A DNA stretch of 6,032 nucleotides from a bacterium (lineage in GTDB: Bacteria > Oederibacteriota > Muellerivitia > Muellerivitales > Muellerivitaceae), in NCBI GenBank assembly GCA_025980505.1, contig JAICXI010000127.1, positions 1-6,032 of the forward strand, read 5' to 3'. Positions 1 through 5,372 of the stretch are shown here, piece by piece (within the stretch, counting starts at the first letter, position 1; the number at the start of each line of letters is the position of its first letter). Below the pieces are notes generated by a model, which was given only the letters and a program-made list of their open reading frames with translations, made no database searches and had not been told where the DNA came from. The translations under genes and the position numbers were made by a program.

Positions 1-1
1 G

Positions 2-679
2 GTTTCGACCCCGGAAGTGCGGAAGGAGGCCGGGGGAAGCCGCCCCGACTATTCCACTTTGAACATCCTGGGCCTGCGGGTGCCCGGCTTTTTCGGGGAC
101 CCGAGCACGGTCTTTTACCCCGGCGACAGTTGCTTCCTCTTCGCCCGTTTCCTGGCGCCGGAAGGGCCCTTTGACCCGGAATTTTTCGAGGGCCAGGAGG
201 GCGAGTATTTGGGATGGAGGTTCCGGTTCATGCGCAAGGGGATCCGGCGGTCGGCCGCCAAGGTTTTCCGCACCGAAGGGCCCGCCGACCTCCCGGGTTG
301 GAAGAAGATCTACCATCAAACCCGGAGCCGCTGGATGAACCTCTTTTGCTTTTACGGGGGTTGGAGCCTGGCCAAAGTGCTGCCCTGGATCGCGGCCGAA
401 GCCTTGTGGCGCCTGGTGAAAAGCCTGGGCACGGGGTTGGACCCGGCCTTGGGGAATGGCCTGGCCCTGGCCTGGGTCTTCACCCATCCCCTGGTCATCC
501 TGCGCAAACGGCGGGAGATCCAGCAAAAGAGAAAAGCCCATGACGGTGAAATCCTGAGGTATTTGAGCGGGCGGGTGGCAAGGGACGGCGGCGCCGTGGC
601 CAGGGTCCTGAATTTCGCGTCGCTGGCCTATTGCGCCTTGGTGGGCCTGGAAGTGATGGAATACCAGGAAAACGCCTAG
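2..679 (+). CDS. Glycosyltransferase family 2, C-terminal part (cut by the left edge)
   Basis: The reading frame is open to the first base of the window, so this is the end of a longer gene. The first internal start is a GTG at 17, with no convincing ribosome site, and is probably not the true start. About 225 residues are visible. Counting from that GTG, residues 33-44 (FYPGDSCFLFAR) and 51-70 (PFDPEFFEGQEGEYLGWRFR) match the late part of GT2 sugar transferases, where FF-x-x-x-E-D-x-D-L-x-W-R is usual. An aromatic/basic stretch follows (IYHQTRSRW) and then hydrophobic helices at about 118-160, typical of membrane-associated rhamnosyl- or hexosyltransferases. The usual acidic pair is degenerate: E61 is kept, but the next D is G62 and the later D is Y64. 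It would transfer a sugar from a nucleotide donor to a lipid-linked glycan at the cytoplasmic face. The substrate is unknown. The GT-A nucleotide-binding half lies outside the window. Confidence 0.72.
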   Translation, partial: VSTPEVRKEAGGSRPDYSTLNILGLRVPGFFGDPSTVFYPGDSCFLFARFLAPEGPFDPEFFEGQEGEYLGWRFRFMRKGIRRSAAKVFRTEGPADLPGWKKIYHQTRSRWMNLFCFYGGWSLAKVLPWIAAEALWRLVKSLGTGLDPALGNGLALAWVFTHPLVILRKRREIQQKRKAHDGEILRYLSGRVARDGGAVARVLNFASLAYCALVGLEVMEYQENA

Positions 680-810
680 CAGGATGCTGAAAAAAGTCCT
701 CCTTCGGCGGAACTTTTCAAAAACATCCAATGGAACCCCCGAATTCCTCCGGAATTTCAGGGGTGGCCGGCGGCTGGGTGGCCCTGTTTTGGTTTTTCAG
801 CAGCCTGCTA
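677..810. mobile_element. MITE-like element 1, 134 bp, 18-base terminal inverted repeats
   Basis: TAGCAGGATGCTGAAAAA at 677-694 is the reverse complement of TTTTTCAGCAGCCTGCTA at 793-810 with one mismatch (17/18). CTAG occurs at both outer edges (676-679 and 808-811), which would fit a short TA or CTAG target duplication. CTAG is palindromic, so this is not proof. The inside is strongly structured: the hairpin at 691-718, and a second one with CCCC-G-AATTCC at 737-747 pairing with GGAATT-T-CA-GGGG at 751-763. No credible protein is encoded. The left terminus supplies the TAG stop codon of the GT2 gene. It fits a non-autonomous miniature element; a structured REP-like repeat is the alternative. 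I recall similar GCTGCTGAAAAA termini as dispersed repeats in other bacteria but cannot verify that here. Confidence 0.6.
691..718 (+). terminator. Intrinsic-terminator-like hairpin after the GT2 gene
   Basis: Twelve bases past the TAG stop, an A-run and AGTCC-T-CC pair with GG-C-GG-A-ACTTTT around a TTC loop. The stem has one T/C mismatch and one bulged A, and ends in four T. This looks like a bidirectional terminator. It lies inside the repeat element at 677-810, so it may be a property of that element rather than of the gene. Confidence 0.4.
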
Positions 811-865
811 GGAGCCTCCGGGAGCCGCGCCGCCGTTTGAGGGAAATAAAACTTAAATTTTTATA

Positions 866-1004
866 CGAAACGATGCCCTTGGCGTCCGTTTCCAACAACC
901 CTCGCCCCGGCCCTTTTGCCCTGAGGCCCTCGAAGGGCTCCCCTCAAGGGAGAGGGGGATCGACGTCAAATCAACCGCAAACCGACGCCAAGTGCATAGT
1001 TCCC
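866..1004. mobile_element. MITE-like element 2, 139 bp, with 8-base flanking direct repeats
   Basis: The 25 bases at 867-891 match the reverse complement of 979-1003 at 21 of 25 positions; the core CTTGGCGTC is identical in both arms. The element is flanked on both sides by TTTTTATA (858-865 and 1005-1012), which reads as an 8-base target-site duplication. The centre (about 899-960) is a C/G-rich block with two hairpins: GAG-CCCT pairing with AGGG-CTC at 923-940, and CCCCTC pairing with GAGGGG at 940-945/952-957. There is no coding capacity. The AT-rich direct repeat could be chance, but its placement exactly at the ends of the inverted repeat argues for insertion. I cannot assign the transposase family that would mobilise it. 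Confidence 0.55.
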
Positions 1005-1062
1005 TTTTTATATTGTTCAGGGTAAACTCAGGGCTCTTCAAAACAAGCTTGAGTCCGCAATT

Positions 1063-1085
1063 AAGGTTCCCGATCCGGGAACTTT
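1063..1085 (+). promoter_or_regulatory. Near-perfect palindrome in the leader of the zinc-ribbon gene
   Basis: GTTCCCG at 1066-1072 pairs perfectly with CGGGAAC at 1076-1082 around ATC. The stem extends by AAG against TTT (one G-T wobble) to about ten pairs. It ends eight bases before the GGAGG ribosome site. It could be an operator, a leader hairpin that limits translation, or a terminator (only three T follow). No clear -35/-10 pair could be picked out upstream. Confidence 0.4.
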
Positions 1086-1092
1086 CGCGGTT

Positions 1093-1108
1093 GGAGGAAT
1101 AACTCTTG
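1093..1108 (+). promoter_or_regulatory. Ribosome site that decides a TTG start
   Basis: GGAGG at 1093-1097 lies eight bases before TTG at 1106. No ATG or GTG in this frame lies upstream with a comparable site. The next methionine codon in frame is at about residue 20, inside the zinc-binding motif, so the TTG is the best start. Confidence 0.65.
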
Positions 1109-1444
1109 TCCAAGATCGTGAAAAAAAGCTCGACCTTTATCGACTTCCCGCAGAGGTGTGAAATGTGCGGGACCACCTTGACGCTTTATCCCAAAGGCTT
1201 CGCTCCCTGCCCCCATTGCCAAAAAAAGGTCTGCCGCCAGTGCTGGGGAGGCGTGTGGAGTTCCAAGTCCTTCGCCGCCGAAACTTGTTCCCACAAGTCG
1301 GAGGATGAGACCGGGGTCATTTCGCCCGTGGGGCAGCAGCGGTCGGCCTTCCAGTGGGACTGGCAAAGGGCGCTCTTCGTCCTGGCCCTGGGCGCATTGG
1401 CCCTGGGCATCCTGGTGTTCCTCCTCAACTTGTTCATCTTCTAG
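1106..1444 (+). CDS. Small zinc-ribbon protein with C-terminal membrane anchor
   Basis: The 112-residue protein starts at TTG behind a good GGAGG site. Paired cysteines C18-x2-C21, C35-x2-C38 and C43-x2-C46, plus C61-x-H63, give eight possible metal ligands in the first 63 residues, as in a double zinc ribbon or cross-brace finger. Residues 64-88 are a polar linker, and residues 89-111 form one hydrophobic helix that ends at the C-terminus. This predicts a tail-anchored inner-membrane protein with its finger in the cytoplasm. I do not recognise a named family. It sits 62 bases before the family-4 glycosyltransferase on the same strand, so the two are probably co-transcribed. The position suggests a scaffolding or regulatory role at the polysaccharide machinery, but that is inference only. 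The cysteine pattern and ribosome site make a real gene likely. Confidence 0.75.
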   Translation: MSKIVKKSSTFIDFPQRCEMCGTTLTLYPKGFAPCPHCQKKVCRQCWGGVWSSKSFAAETCSHKSEDETGVISPVGQQRSAFQWDWQRALFVLALGALALGILVFLLNLFIF

Positions 1445-1506
1445 TCCGTTTTCCCCCCGTGGGAATCCGCCGTCCAGAAGCCATTTCCCTTCCTGGAGAA
1501 GGATGC

Positions 1507-2619
1507 ATGCGCATCGCCTTGGTTCACGACTGGCTCACCGGCATGAGGGGGGGCGAGAAGGTCCTCCTGGGGCTGATGGAGCTTTTTCCCGGCGCGGACA
1601 TCTTCACCCTGGTTTACCGTCCCGAGAAATTCGGCGACATCTTCAAGGAACGCAAGGTCACGACGTCGGTCCTGCAACGCCTGCCCCTGGGAAAAACCCG
1701 CTACCCCTACTACCTGCCCCTTTACTGGGAATTCATGGGCGGGTTCGACCTGTCGGGCTACGATTTGATCGTATCCTCCAGTTCCGCCTGCGCCAAATGG
1801 GTGCGCAACCCATCCCAAGCCCTGCACGTGTGCTACTGCCACACCCCCATGCGCTATATTTGGGACCTCTTCGGGGATTATTTCGGGCCATCCGCCTCCC
1901 CGCCCTTGCGGTGGGCCGCCCGCTTTTTCCGGTCCTACCTGCAGGATTGCGACTTGAAGTCCAACGAGGGGGTCACCCACTTCCTGGCCAATTCCACCGA
2001 GGTCCAAGGCCGCATCCAACGCCTTTACGGGCGGGAATCGCAGGTCATCCATCCGCCCGTGGATATCGACCGGTTCCGCCTGAAGAAGGGCAAGGGCGAC
2101 ACTTACCTCGTGGTTTCGGCCCTGGTGCCCTATAAGCGCGTGGACCTGGCGGTCCGGGTCTGCACCCGGCGCAGCTGGCCCCTGGTGGTGGTGGGGCAGG
2201 GCAGCGAGGAAAAAAGGCTGAAGGCCATGGCCGGGCCCACGGTGTCCTTCAAGGGCTGGGTTCCGGACGGGGAAATGCCCGCCTATTACGACAAGGCCAA
2301 GGCCCTGCTTTTCCCGGGCCGGGAGGATTTCGGAATCGTGCCGGTCGAGGCCCTGGCCTCGGGTTGCCCGGTGGTGGCCTTCGGGGAGGGGGGCGTCCTG
2401 GACACGCTGTCCGACGGCGAGACCGGCGTCCTTTTCCACGAGAGGACCGAAGAGGCGCTGGAGGCCGCCATCGGGCGGTTCGAGAAGATGGACTTCAAAC
2501 CCGAGGCCTTGAGGGAGAAGGCCAACCGCTTCTCCAAGGCCCGCTTCCTGTTCCGCACCCAGGTTTATTTCCGCAAGCTTTTCGGCGCGCAGGTGCAGGA
2601 GGAAAACCTCAAGATCTAG
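1507..2619 (+). CDS. Glycosyltransferase family 4 (GT-B fold)
   Basis: The 370-residue protein starts at the ATG at 1507 (MRIALVHDWL) behind GGAGAAGG at 1495-1502. The frame is open further upstream, but that part overlaps the zinc-ribbon gene and has no family similarity. The N-terminal Rossmann half has HDWLTGMRGGEK (7-18), the glycine-rich acceptor-side loop usual in this group, and CYCHTPMRY (109-117). The C-terminal half has PYKR around K210, the donor phosphate-binding region, and the family E-x7-E motif, E273 and E281 in GREDFGIVPVEA, followed by the usual sugar-nucleotide loop (SGCPVVAF). This is a full-length, intact retaining GT4 enzyme acting at the cytoplasmic face of the inner membrane. 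It adds a sugar (often mannose, rhamnose or glucose in this family) to an undecaprenyl-diphosphate-linked chain. The donor and linkage cannot be read from sequence. Its neighbours place it in exopolysaccharide or O-antigen assembly. Confidence 0.93.
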   Translation: MRIALVHDWLTGMRGGEKVLLGLMELFPGADIFTLVYRPEKFGDIFKERKVTTSVLQRLPLGKTRYPYYLPLYWEFMGGFDLSGYDLIVSSSSACAKWVRNPSQALHVCYCHTPMRYIWDLFGDYFGPSASPPLRWAARFFRSYLQDCDLKSNEGVTHFLANSTEVQGRIQRLYGRESQVIHPPVDIDRFRLKKGKGDTYLVVSALVPYKRVDLAVRVCTRRSWPLVVVGQGSEEKRLKAMAGPTVSFKGWVPDGEMPAYYDKAKALLFPGREDFGIVPVEALASGCPVVAFGEGGVLDTLSDGETGVLFHERTEEALEAAIGRFEKMDFKPEALREKANRFSKARFLFRTQVYFRKLFGAQVQEENLKI

Positions 2620-2621
2620 TT

Positions 2622-2641
2622 CCGCCGGGAATGGGCGGTTT
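2622..2641 (+). terminator. Weak hairpin after the GT4 gene
   Basis: CCGCC at 2622-2626 pairs with GGCGG at 2634-2638 around a seven-base loop, followed by TTT. It lies two bases past the stop codon. The stem is short and the T-run minimal, so at most it is an attenuator. Confidence 0.22.
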
Positions 2642-2669
2642 GGGAATGACGTCTGAAAAGACCCTGGGA

Positions 2670-2704
2670 GTTGTCGGTTGCCGGTTCCCAGTGGCCGGTT
2701 GGGA
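2670..2704 (+). repeat. Left heptamer array (five GTTGCCG-like units)
   Basis: Five consecutive 7-base units start with G-T: GTTGTCG, GTTGCCG, GTTCCCA, GTGGCCG, GTTGGGA. The preceding CCTGGGA may be a decayed sixth. The array lies 45 bases before the four-helix-bundle gene and points toward it; a matching array in the opposite orientation follows the gene. Confidence 0.75.
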
Positions 2705-2749
2705 ACAGGTGGTAGATAACGCTCAAACTTTCGTCTGGGGGCGGATAAA

Positions 2750-3115
2750 ATGGGGCAGAGTTATAAGGATCTGGTGGTTTGGAAAAAATCAATGGGCCTT
2801 GTCATGCAGGTATACCGGGTAAGCCGGAAATTTCCCAAGGAAGAAACTTACGGCTTAACCAGCCAAATGCGCCGCTCGGCCGTTTCCGTGCCCAGTAATA
2901 TCGCGGAAGGAAGCGGAAGGCGTTCCTCGGGAGAGTTCCGGCAATTTTTAATCCAGGCCCGTGGATCCTTGTTGGAGCTGGAGACTCAACTGCAGATCGC
3001 CGAAAACCTGGACTATCTAAAAACCCAGCAAGCCGAGGAATTAACGGCGATGACCGGTGAAGTGGGAAGGATGTTGAACGGTCTGTTGGACTACTTGAAC
3101 CGCAAAAAGCAGTGA
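2750..3115 (+). CDS. Four-helix bundle protein (23S rRNA intervening-sequence / S23 type)
   Basis: The 121-residue protein is nearly all helical and matches the family of proteins first found in 23S rRNA intervening sequences of spirochaetes. The hallmark segments are SYKDLVVWKKS (4-14), FPKEETYGLTSQMRRSAVSV (28-47) and PSNIAEGSGRRS (48-59), then long amphipathic helices to the end. Length and motifs are complete. The family forms homopentameric helical barrels and is related in fold to the accessory protein of diversity-generating retroelements; its cellular role is unsettled. There is no rRNA here. The gene sits alone between two polysaccharide genes and is bracketed by inverted heptamer arrays, as if inserted as a unit. 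The only ribosome site is a G-run (TGGGGG at 2736-2741) eight bases before the ATG. Identification is firm; function is unknown. Confidence 0.92.
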   Translation: MGQSYKDLVVWKKSMGLVMQVYRVSRKFPKEETYGLTSQMRRSAVSVPSNIAEGSGRRSSGEFRQFLIQARGSLLELETQLQIAENLDYLKTQQAEELTAMTGEVGRMLNGLLDYLNRKKQ

Positions 3116-3116
3116 C

Positions 3117-3144
3117 CGACAACCGGCCACCGACAACTGGCAAC
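3117..3144 (-). repeat. Right heptamer array (four units, opposite orientation)
   Basis: Read on the minus strand from 3144 down, the units are GTTGCCA, GTTGTCG, GTGGCCG, GTTGTCG. The array begins one base after the stop codon of the four-helix-bundle gene. It shares unit variants GTTGTCG and GTGGCCG with the left array. Together the arrays would let the transcript or single-stranded DNA close into a long stem around the gene. A run of seven T (3145-3151) follows at once. Confidence 0.75.
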
Positions 3145-3160
3145 TTTTTTTGAGGGAGAG

Positions 3161-4549
3161 ATGCGATTGAGGATTTTTTCCATTTTTTCACTCGTCAGTT
3201 TCTGCCTGGACGGCCTGCTCGTGGCCGGGTCCTTCATGCTGGCCAACTGGATCCGCTTTTATTCCGGCTGGATGAAGGTCGGCTCGATCACTTCCTATCC
3301 CCATTACCGGACCTTCCTCCTGTTCTTCGTGGCGGTCCACCTGGTGGTCTTCAAGTACGTGGGGCTGTACCGCAGCCGGCGCGGCGTCTCGGGGGTGGAC
3401 GAGTTTTCGAAGGTGGCCAAGGCCGTCTTTATTTCCGCCTTGCTGGTTTCCTCCTCCACCTTCCTCATCCGGTTTTTCGCCTTTTCCCGGCTGGTCATCG
3501 CGTTCTCGGCGGTCCTGGTTGTCGCCACCGTCTGGCTGGAAAGGAGCCTGCTGCGCCGAGCGCAGGTGCTGCTGCGCCGCCGGGGCGTGGGCGTCACCCG
3601 CATTTTCGTGGCGGGCACGGGGGAGACGGCCAAGGTCCTGATCCGGCGCATCACGCGGAACCCGGGGCTGGGCTACCGCATCGTCGGCGTGGTTTCGGAA
3701 GGCAGGACTTCCGGCGCCGTGGAAGGTTTCCGGGTCCTGGGCGTCCTGTCGCAGTTCAACCAGCTCCTCGGGAAGCACAAACCCGACGAGGTCATCTTCG
3801 CCCTTCCGGCCGCGGCCCACGGGCAACTGATCCCCCTGTTGGTCACGCTGCAGGACCGGGGGGTGAAATACAAGATCGTGTCGGACCTCTTCGGCCTCAT
3901 CACCAGTCCCCTGGAAAGCGACGTGCTGCTGGACATGCCCGTTTTCGAGATGAAGGAGGCGCCCCTCCGCGCCTGGTACAACCGCGCCGCCAAGAGGACC
4001 TTCGACCTGGTGCTGGCGGCGGCCGGCATCGCGGTCCTGAGCCCCCTCTGGATCCTCATTTCGGCCGGCGTGAAACTTTCCTCGCCCGGGCCCGTCTTGT
4101 TCCACCAAAAGAGGGTGGGAAGGGACGGGCGCATCTTCCACATGCGGAAGTTCCGCACCATGAGGGTGGGCACGGAAACCGTGGCCTTCACCGCCAAGAA
4201 CGACCCCCGGGTGACCCGGTTCGGCGCCTTCCTGCGCAGGACCAGCCTGGACGAACTGCCCCAGCTTTTGAACGTGGTGACGGGCCGCATGAGCCTGGTG
4301 GGCCCCCGGCCCGAGGTGCCGGGGCTGGTGGAGAAGTTCCGGAAGGAGATCCCGCGCTATTTCGAGAGGCACCAGGTGAAGTCGGGCATCACGGGATGGG
4401 CCCAGGTGAACGGGTTCCGGGGAAACACGTCCCTGGAGGAACGGGTCAAGTACGACATCTATTACATCGAGAACTGGAGCCTGTTGTTCGACGTCAAGAT
4501 CATCGCGCGGACGGTGTTGGACATCCTGGAACACGAACACGCCTATTGA
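3161..4549 (+). CDS. Polyprenyl glycosylphosphotransferase (undecaprenyl-phosphate sugar-1-phosphate transferase, WbaP/WcaJ type)
   Basis: The 462-residue protein begins at an ATG five bases after GAGG in GAGGGAGAG. It has the complete architecture of the large polytopic initiating transferases. Four N-terminal membrane helices lie at about 9-31, 50-70, 87-106 and 107-126. A cytoplasmic CoA-binding-like (Rossmann) domain follows at about 145-260, with VAGTGETAK near its start. A fifth, re-entrant hydrophobic helix comes after KRTFDL (278-283), and then the catalytic domain. That domain keeps FHQKRVGRDG, the KFRTM motif, the catalytic Asp-Glu pair D364-E365 in SLDELPQLLNV, SLVGPRP (378-384), and GITGWAQVNG near the end. 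The reaction transfers a hexose-1-phosphate from a UDP-sugar to undecaprenyl phosphate at the inner membrane, starting repeat-unit synthesis. UDP-glucose or galactose is most likely; the sugar is not decidable by eye. It closes the polysaccharide cluster. Its ribosome site sits just past the heptamer array, so that insertion lies in its leader. Confidence 0.96.
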   Translation: MRLRIFSIFSLVSFCLDGLLVAGSFMLANWIRFYSGWMKVGSITSYPHYRTFLLFFVAVHLVVFKYVGLYRSRRGVSGVDEFSKVAKAVFISALLVSSSTFLIRFFAFSRLVIAFSAVLVVATVWLERSLLRRAQVLLRRRGVGVTRIFVAGTGETAKVLIRRITRNPGLGYRIVGVVSEGRTSGAVEGFRVLGVLSQFNQLLGKHKPDEVIFALPAAAHGQLIPLLVTLQDRGVKYKIVSDLFGLITSPLESDVLLDMPVFEMKEAPLRAWYNRAAKRTFDLVLAAAGIAVLSPLWILISAGVKLSSPGPVLFHQKRVGRDGRIFHMRKFRTMRVGTETVAFTAKNDPRVTRFGAFLRRTSLDELPQLLNVVTGRMSLVGPRPEVPGLVEKFRKEIPRYFERHQVKSGITGWAQVNGFRGNTSLEERVKYDIYYIENWSLLFDVKIIARTVLDILEHEHAY

Positions 4550-4591
4550 GGGGGCCAAGGGGATTGGGCTGGAGTTCCGCCCTGAATAGAC

Positions 4592-4617
4592 GAAGCCCGT
4601 AACCATGGGCTTTGGTT
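4592..4617 (+). terminator. Candidate terminator hairpin after the sugar-phosphate transferase gene
   Basis: AAGCCC at 4593-4598 pairs with GGGCTT at 4607-4612 around an eight-base loop, with T-rich TTTGGTT following. A competing pairing AACCA/TGGTT uses the same bases. It is the only termination candidate between the polysaccharide cluster and the reductase gene. Confidence 0.35.
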
Positions 4618-4630
4618 GTCCGCGGTGGGG
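4617..4630 (+). repeat. Partial third copy of the accessory-region hairpin repeat
   Basis: These 14 bases match the first 14 bases of the repeat at 5271 at 13 positions (a T replaces C at the tenth). The similarity then stops, so the second stem arm is missing. It sits 24 bases before the reductase start. It may be a decayed copy or a chance GC-rich match. Confidence 0.35.
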
Positions 4631-4653
4631 CCCGCATTGGAAGGGGAAACGAC

Positions 4654-5208
4654 ATGGGAAAATTGATCGCGGCGATCAACATGACCCTGGACGGGTTTTG
4701 CGACCATGCGGCGATGATCGCGGATGGCGAATTGCACCGACATTACACCCATTTATTACGCAACGCGGGAACCCTGCTGTACGGAAGGACGACCTATCAA
4801 CTCATGGAAAGTTTTTGGCCATCGGTCGTAAAAAAACCCACCGGTGACAAACCAACGGATGAATTTGCGGTAGTCATGGACAATATTCCGAAGATTGTTT
4901 TTTCCCGCACGCTGAAAAAGGTTGATTGGAAAAACACAAAATTGAAAAAGGAAGTTGTTAAAGAAGAGGTTTTGGAACTCAAGGAACAAGGGGTTAAGGA
5001 TATTTTAGTCGGCAGCCCGAGCTTGATCTCCGCCTTTACACAACTCGGCCTCATTGATGAATACCAGCTTTGCGTTCATCCGGTTATTCTAGGGAAAGGC
5101 CTGCCGTTATTTAAGGACGTCAGGGAACGAATTTACCTTAAGCCCTTAAAAACGGAAACTTTTGGCTCGGGTGCGGTGGTTCTTTACTATGAGCCGGCCG
5201 AAAAATGA
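4654..5208 (+). CDS. Dihydrofolate reductase family protein (RibD C-terminal domain-like)
   Basis: The 184-residue protein starts at the ATG at 4654, seven bases after AAGGGG. The frame extends 14 codons further upstream, but that part has no ribosome site or family similarity. It matches small stand-alone members of the DHFR/RibD-C superfamily (YwjB/YyaP-like): a first strand with MTLDGF (10-15), LLYGRTTYQLM (41-51) with FW at 54-55, an Asp/Lys-rich middle, VGSPSLISAF from 119 and VHPVILGKGLPLF (141-153). The fold is a cytoplasmic NAD(P)H-dependent reductase; the substrate is unknown and need not be dihydrofolate. The usual glycine pair in the nucleotide-binding turn reads G120-S-P. The central part is much richer in A/T and lysine codons than the polysaccharide genes, which suggests acquisition by transfer. 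It lies 104 bases past the transferase and 164 before VapB. Confidence 0.88.
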   Translation: MGKLIAAINMTLDGFCDHAAMIADGELHRHYTHLLRNAGTLLYGRTTYQLMESFWPSVVKKPTGDKPTDEFAVVMDNIPKIVFSRTLKKVDWKNTKLKKEVVKEEVLELKEQGVKDILVGSPSLISAFTQLGLIDEYQLCVHPVILGKGLPLFKDVRERIYLKPLKTETFGSGAVVLYYEPAEK

Positions 5209-5270
5209 GCGCGTCGCCCAACCGCCTTCAACCGGCTGCCGTGAAGAATGGGGAGTTTAAAGGGGGTTGC

Positions 5271-5298
5271 TGTCCGCGGCGGGGAGGTGTAGCGGACA
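5271..5298 (+). repeat. 28-base hairpin repeat, copy A (before vapBC)
   Basis: TGTCCGC at 5271-5277 pairs with GCGGACA at 5292-5298 around a 14-base G-rich loop. It is repeated directly at 5966-5993 with only two substitutions, which compensate each other in the stem. GGCCTTG follows here at 5303-5309 and directly after the other copy too, so the repeat is longer than the hairpin. Confidence 0.8.
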
Positions 5299-5306
5299 AA
5301 GGGGCC

Positions 5307-5336
5307 TTGATGTTTTTTTCCTTAGATACATATAAT
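5307..5336 (+). promoter_or_regulatory. Sigma-70-type promoter of vapBC
   Basis: TTGATG at 5307-5312 and a perfect TATAAT at 5331-5336 are 18 bases apart. The -35 box overlaps the GGCCTTG tail of repeat copy A. Transcription would begin near 5343, inside the palindromic operator. Confidence 0.65.
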
Positions 5337-5362
5337 TGATGCATATATTAAGTATGCATTAA
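5336..5362 (+). promoter_or_regulatory. Palindromic operator for VapBC autoregulation
   Basis: TTGATGCATA at 5336-5345 and TATGCATTAA at 5353-5362 are inverted copies (nine of ten pairs) seven bases apart. The site covers the predicted transcription start and abuts the -10 box and the AAGGAG ribosome site. This is where ribbon-helix-helix antitoxins usually bind to repress their own operon. Confidence 0.65.
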
Positions 5363-5372
5363 GGAGAGGCGC

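Larger units (their letters stand above)
680..1105. other. 426-base gene-free stretch within the polysaccharide cluster
   Basis: It holds the two MITE-like elements described separately. A short GC-rich linker lies at 811-845 and an AT-rich tract at 846-865. The stretch at 1013-1062 has nothing I recognise. A palindrome and ribosome site for the zinc-ribbon gene are at 1063-1105. The only longish frame (684-1025) runs straight through both elements and has repetitive, low-quality protein sequence, so I do not call it a gene. Confidence 0.7.

Noticed and set aside
1005..1014. TATATT as a -10 box for the zinc-ribbon gene
   Set aside because: No acceptable -35 lies 16-19 bases upstream, and the sequence is part of the presumed target duplication.
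684..1025. 113-residue frame starting in the first repeat element
   Set aside because: It runs through both inverted-repeat elements, has arginine/proline-rich low-complexity protein, no ribosome site and no recognisable domain.
1354..1506. N-terminal extension of the GT4 frame
   Set aside because: It overlaps the zinc-ribbon gene, shows no family similarity, and a good ribosome site precedes the ATG at 1507 where the canonical N-terminus begins.
2670..2704. CRISPR-like array
   Set aside because: The units are 7 bases with no spacers, and no cas genes are present; this is a degenerate tandem heptamer.
2750..3115. Four-helix-bundle gene as part of a 23S rRNA intervening sequence
   Set aside because: No rRNA sequence lies on either side; both neighbours are polysaccharide genes.
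3188..4606. 472-residue minus-strand frame opposite the sugar-phosphate transferase
   Set aside because: It is a shadow of a well-identified gene with G/C third positions; the protein is His/Gln/Gly/Pro-rich with no motifs. The same reasoning rejects 1441-2439 on the minus strand and 1305-2135 on the plus strand.
5216..5270. Possible integron attC site (GCCCAAC after the reductase stop, with GGGGGTTG later)
   Set aside because: The left core fits RYYYAAC, but no matching GTTRRRY partner follows, and nothing similar follows vapC. The hairpin repeat is a better explanation of the layout.
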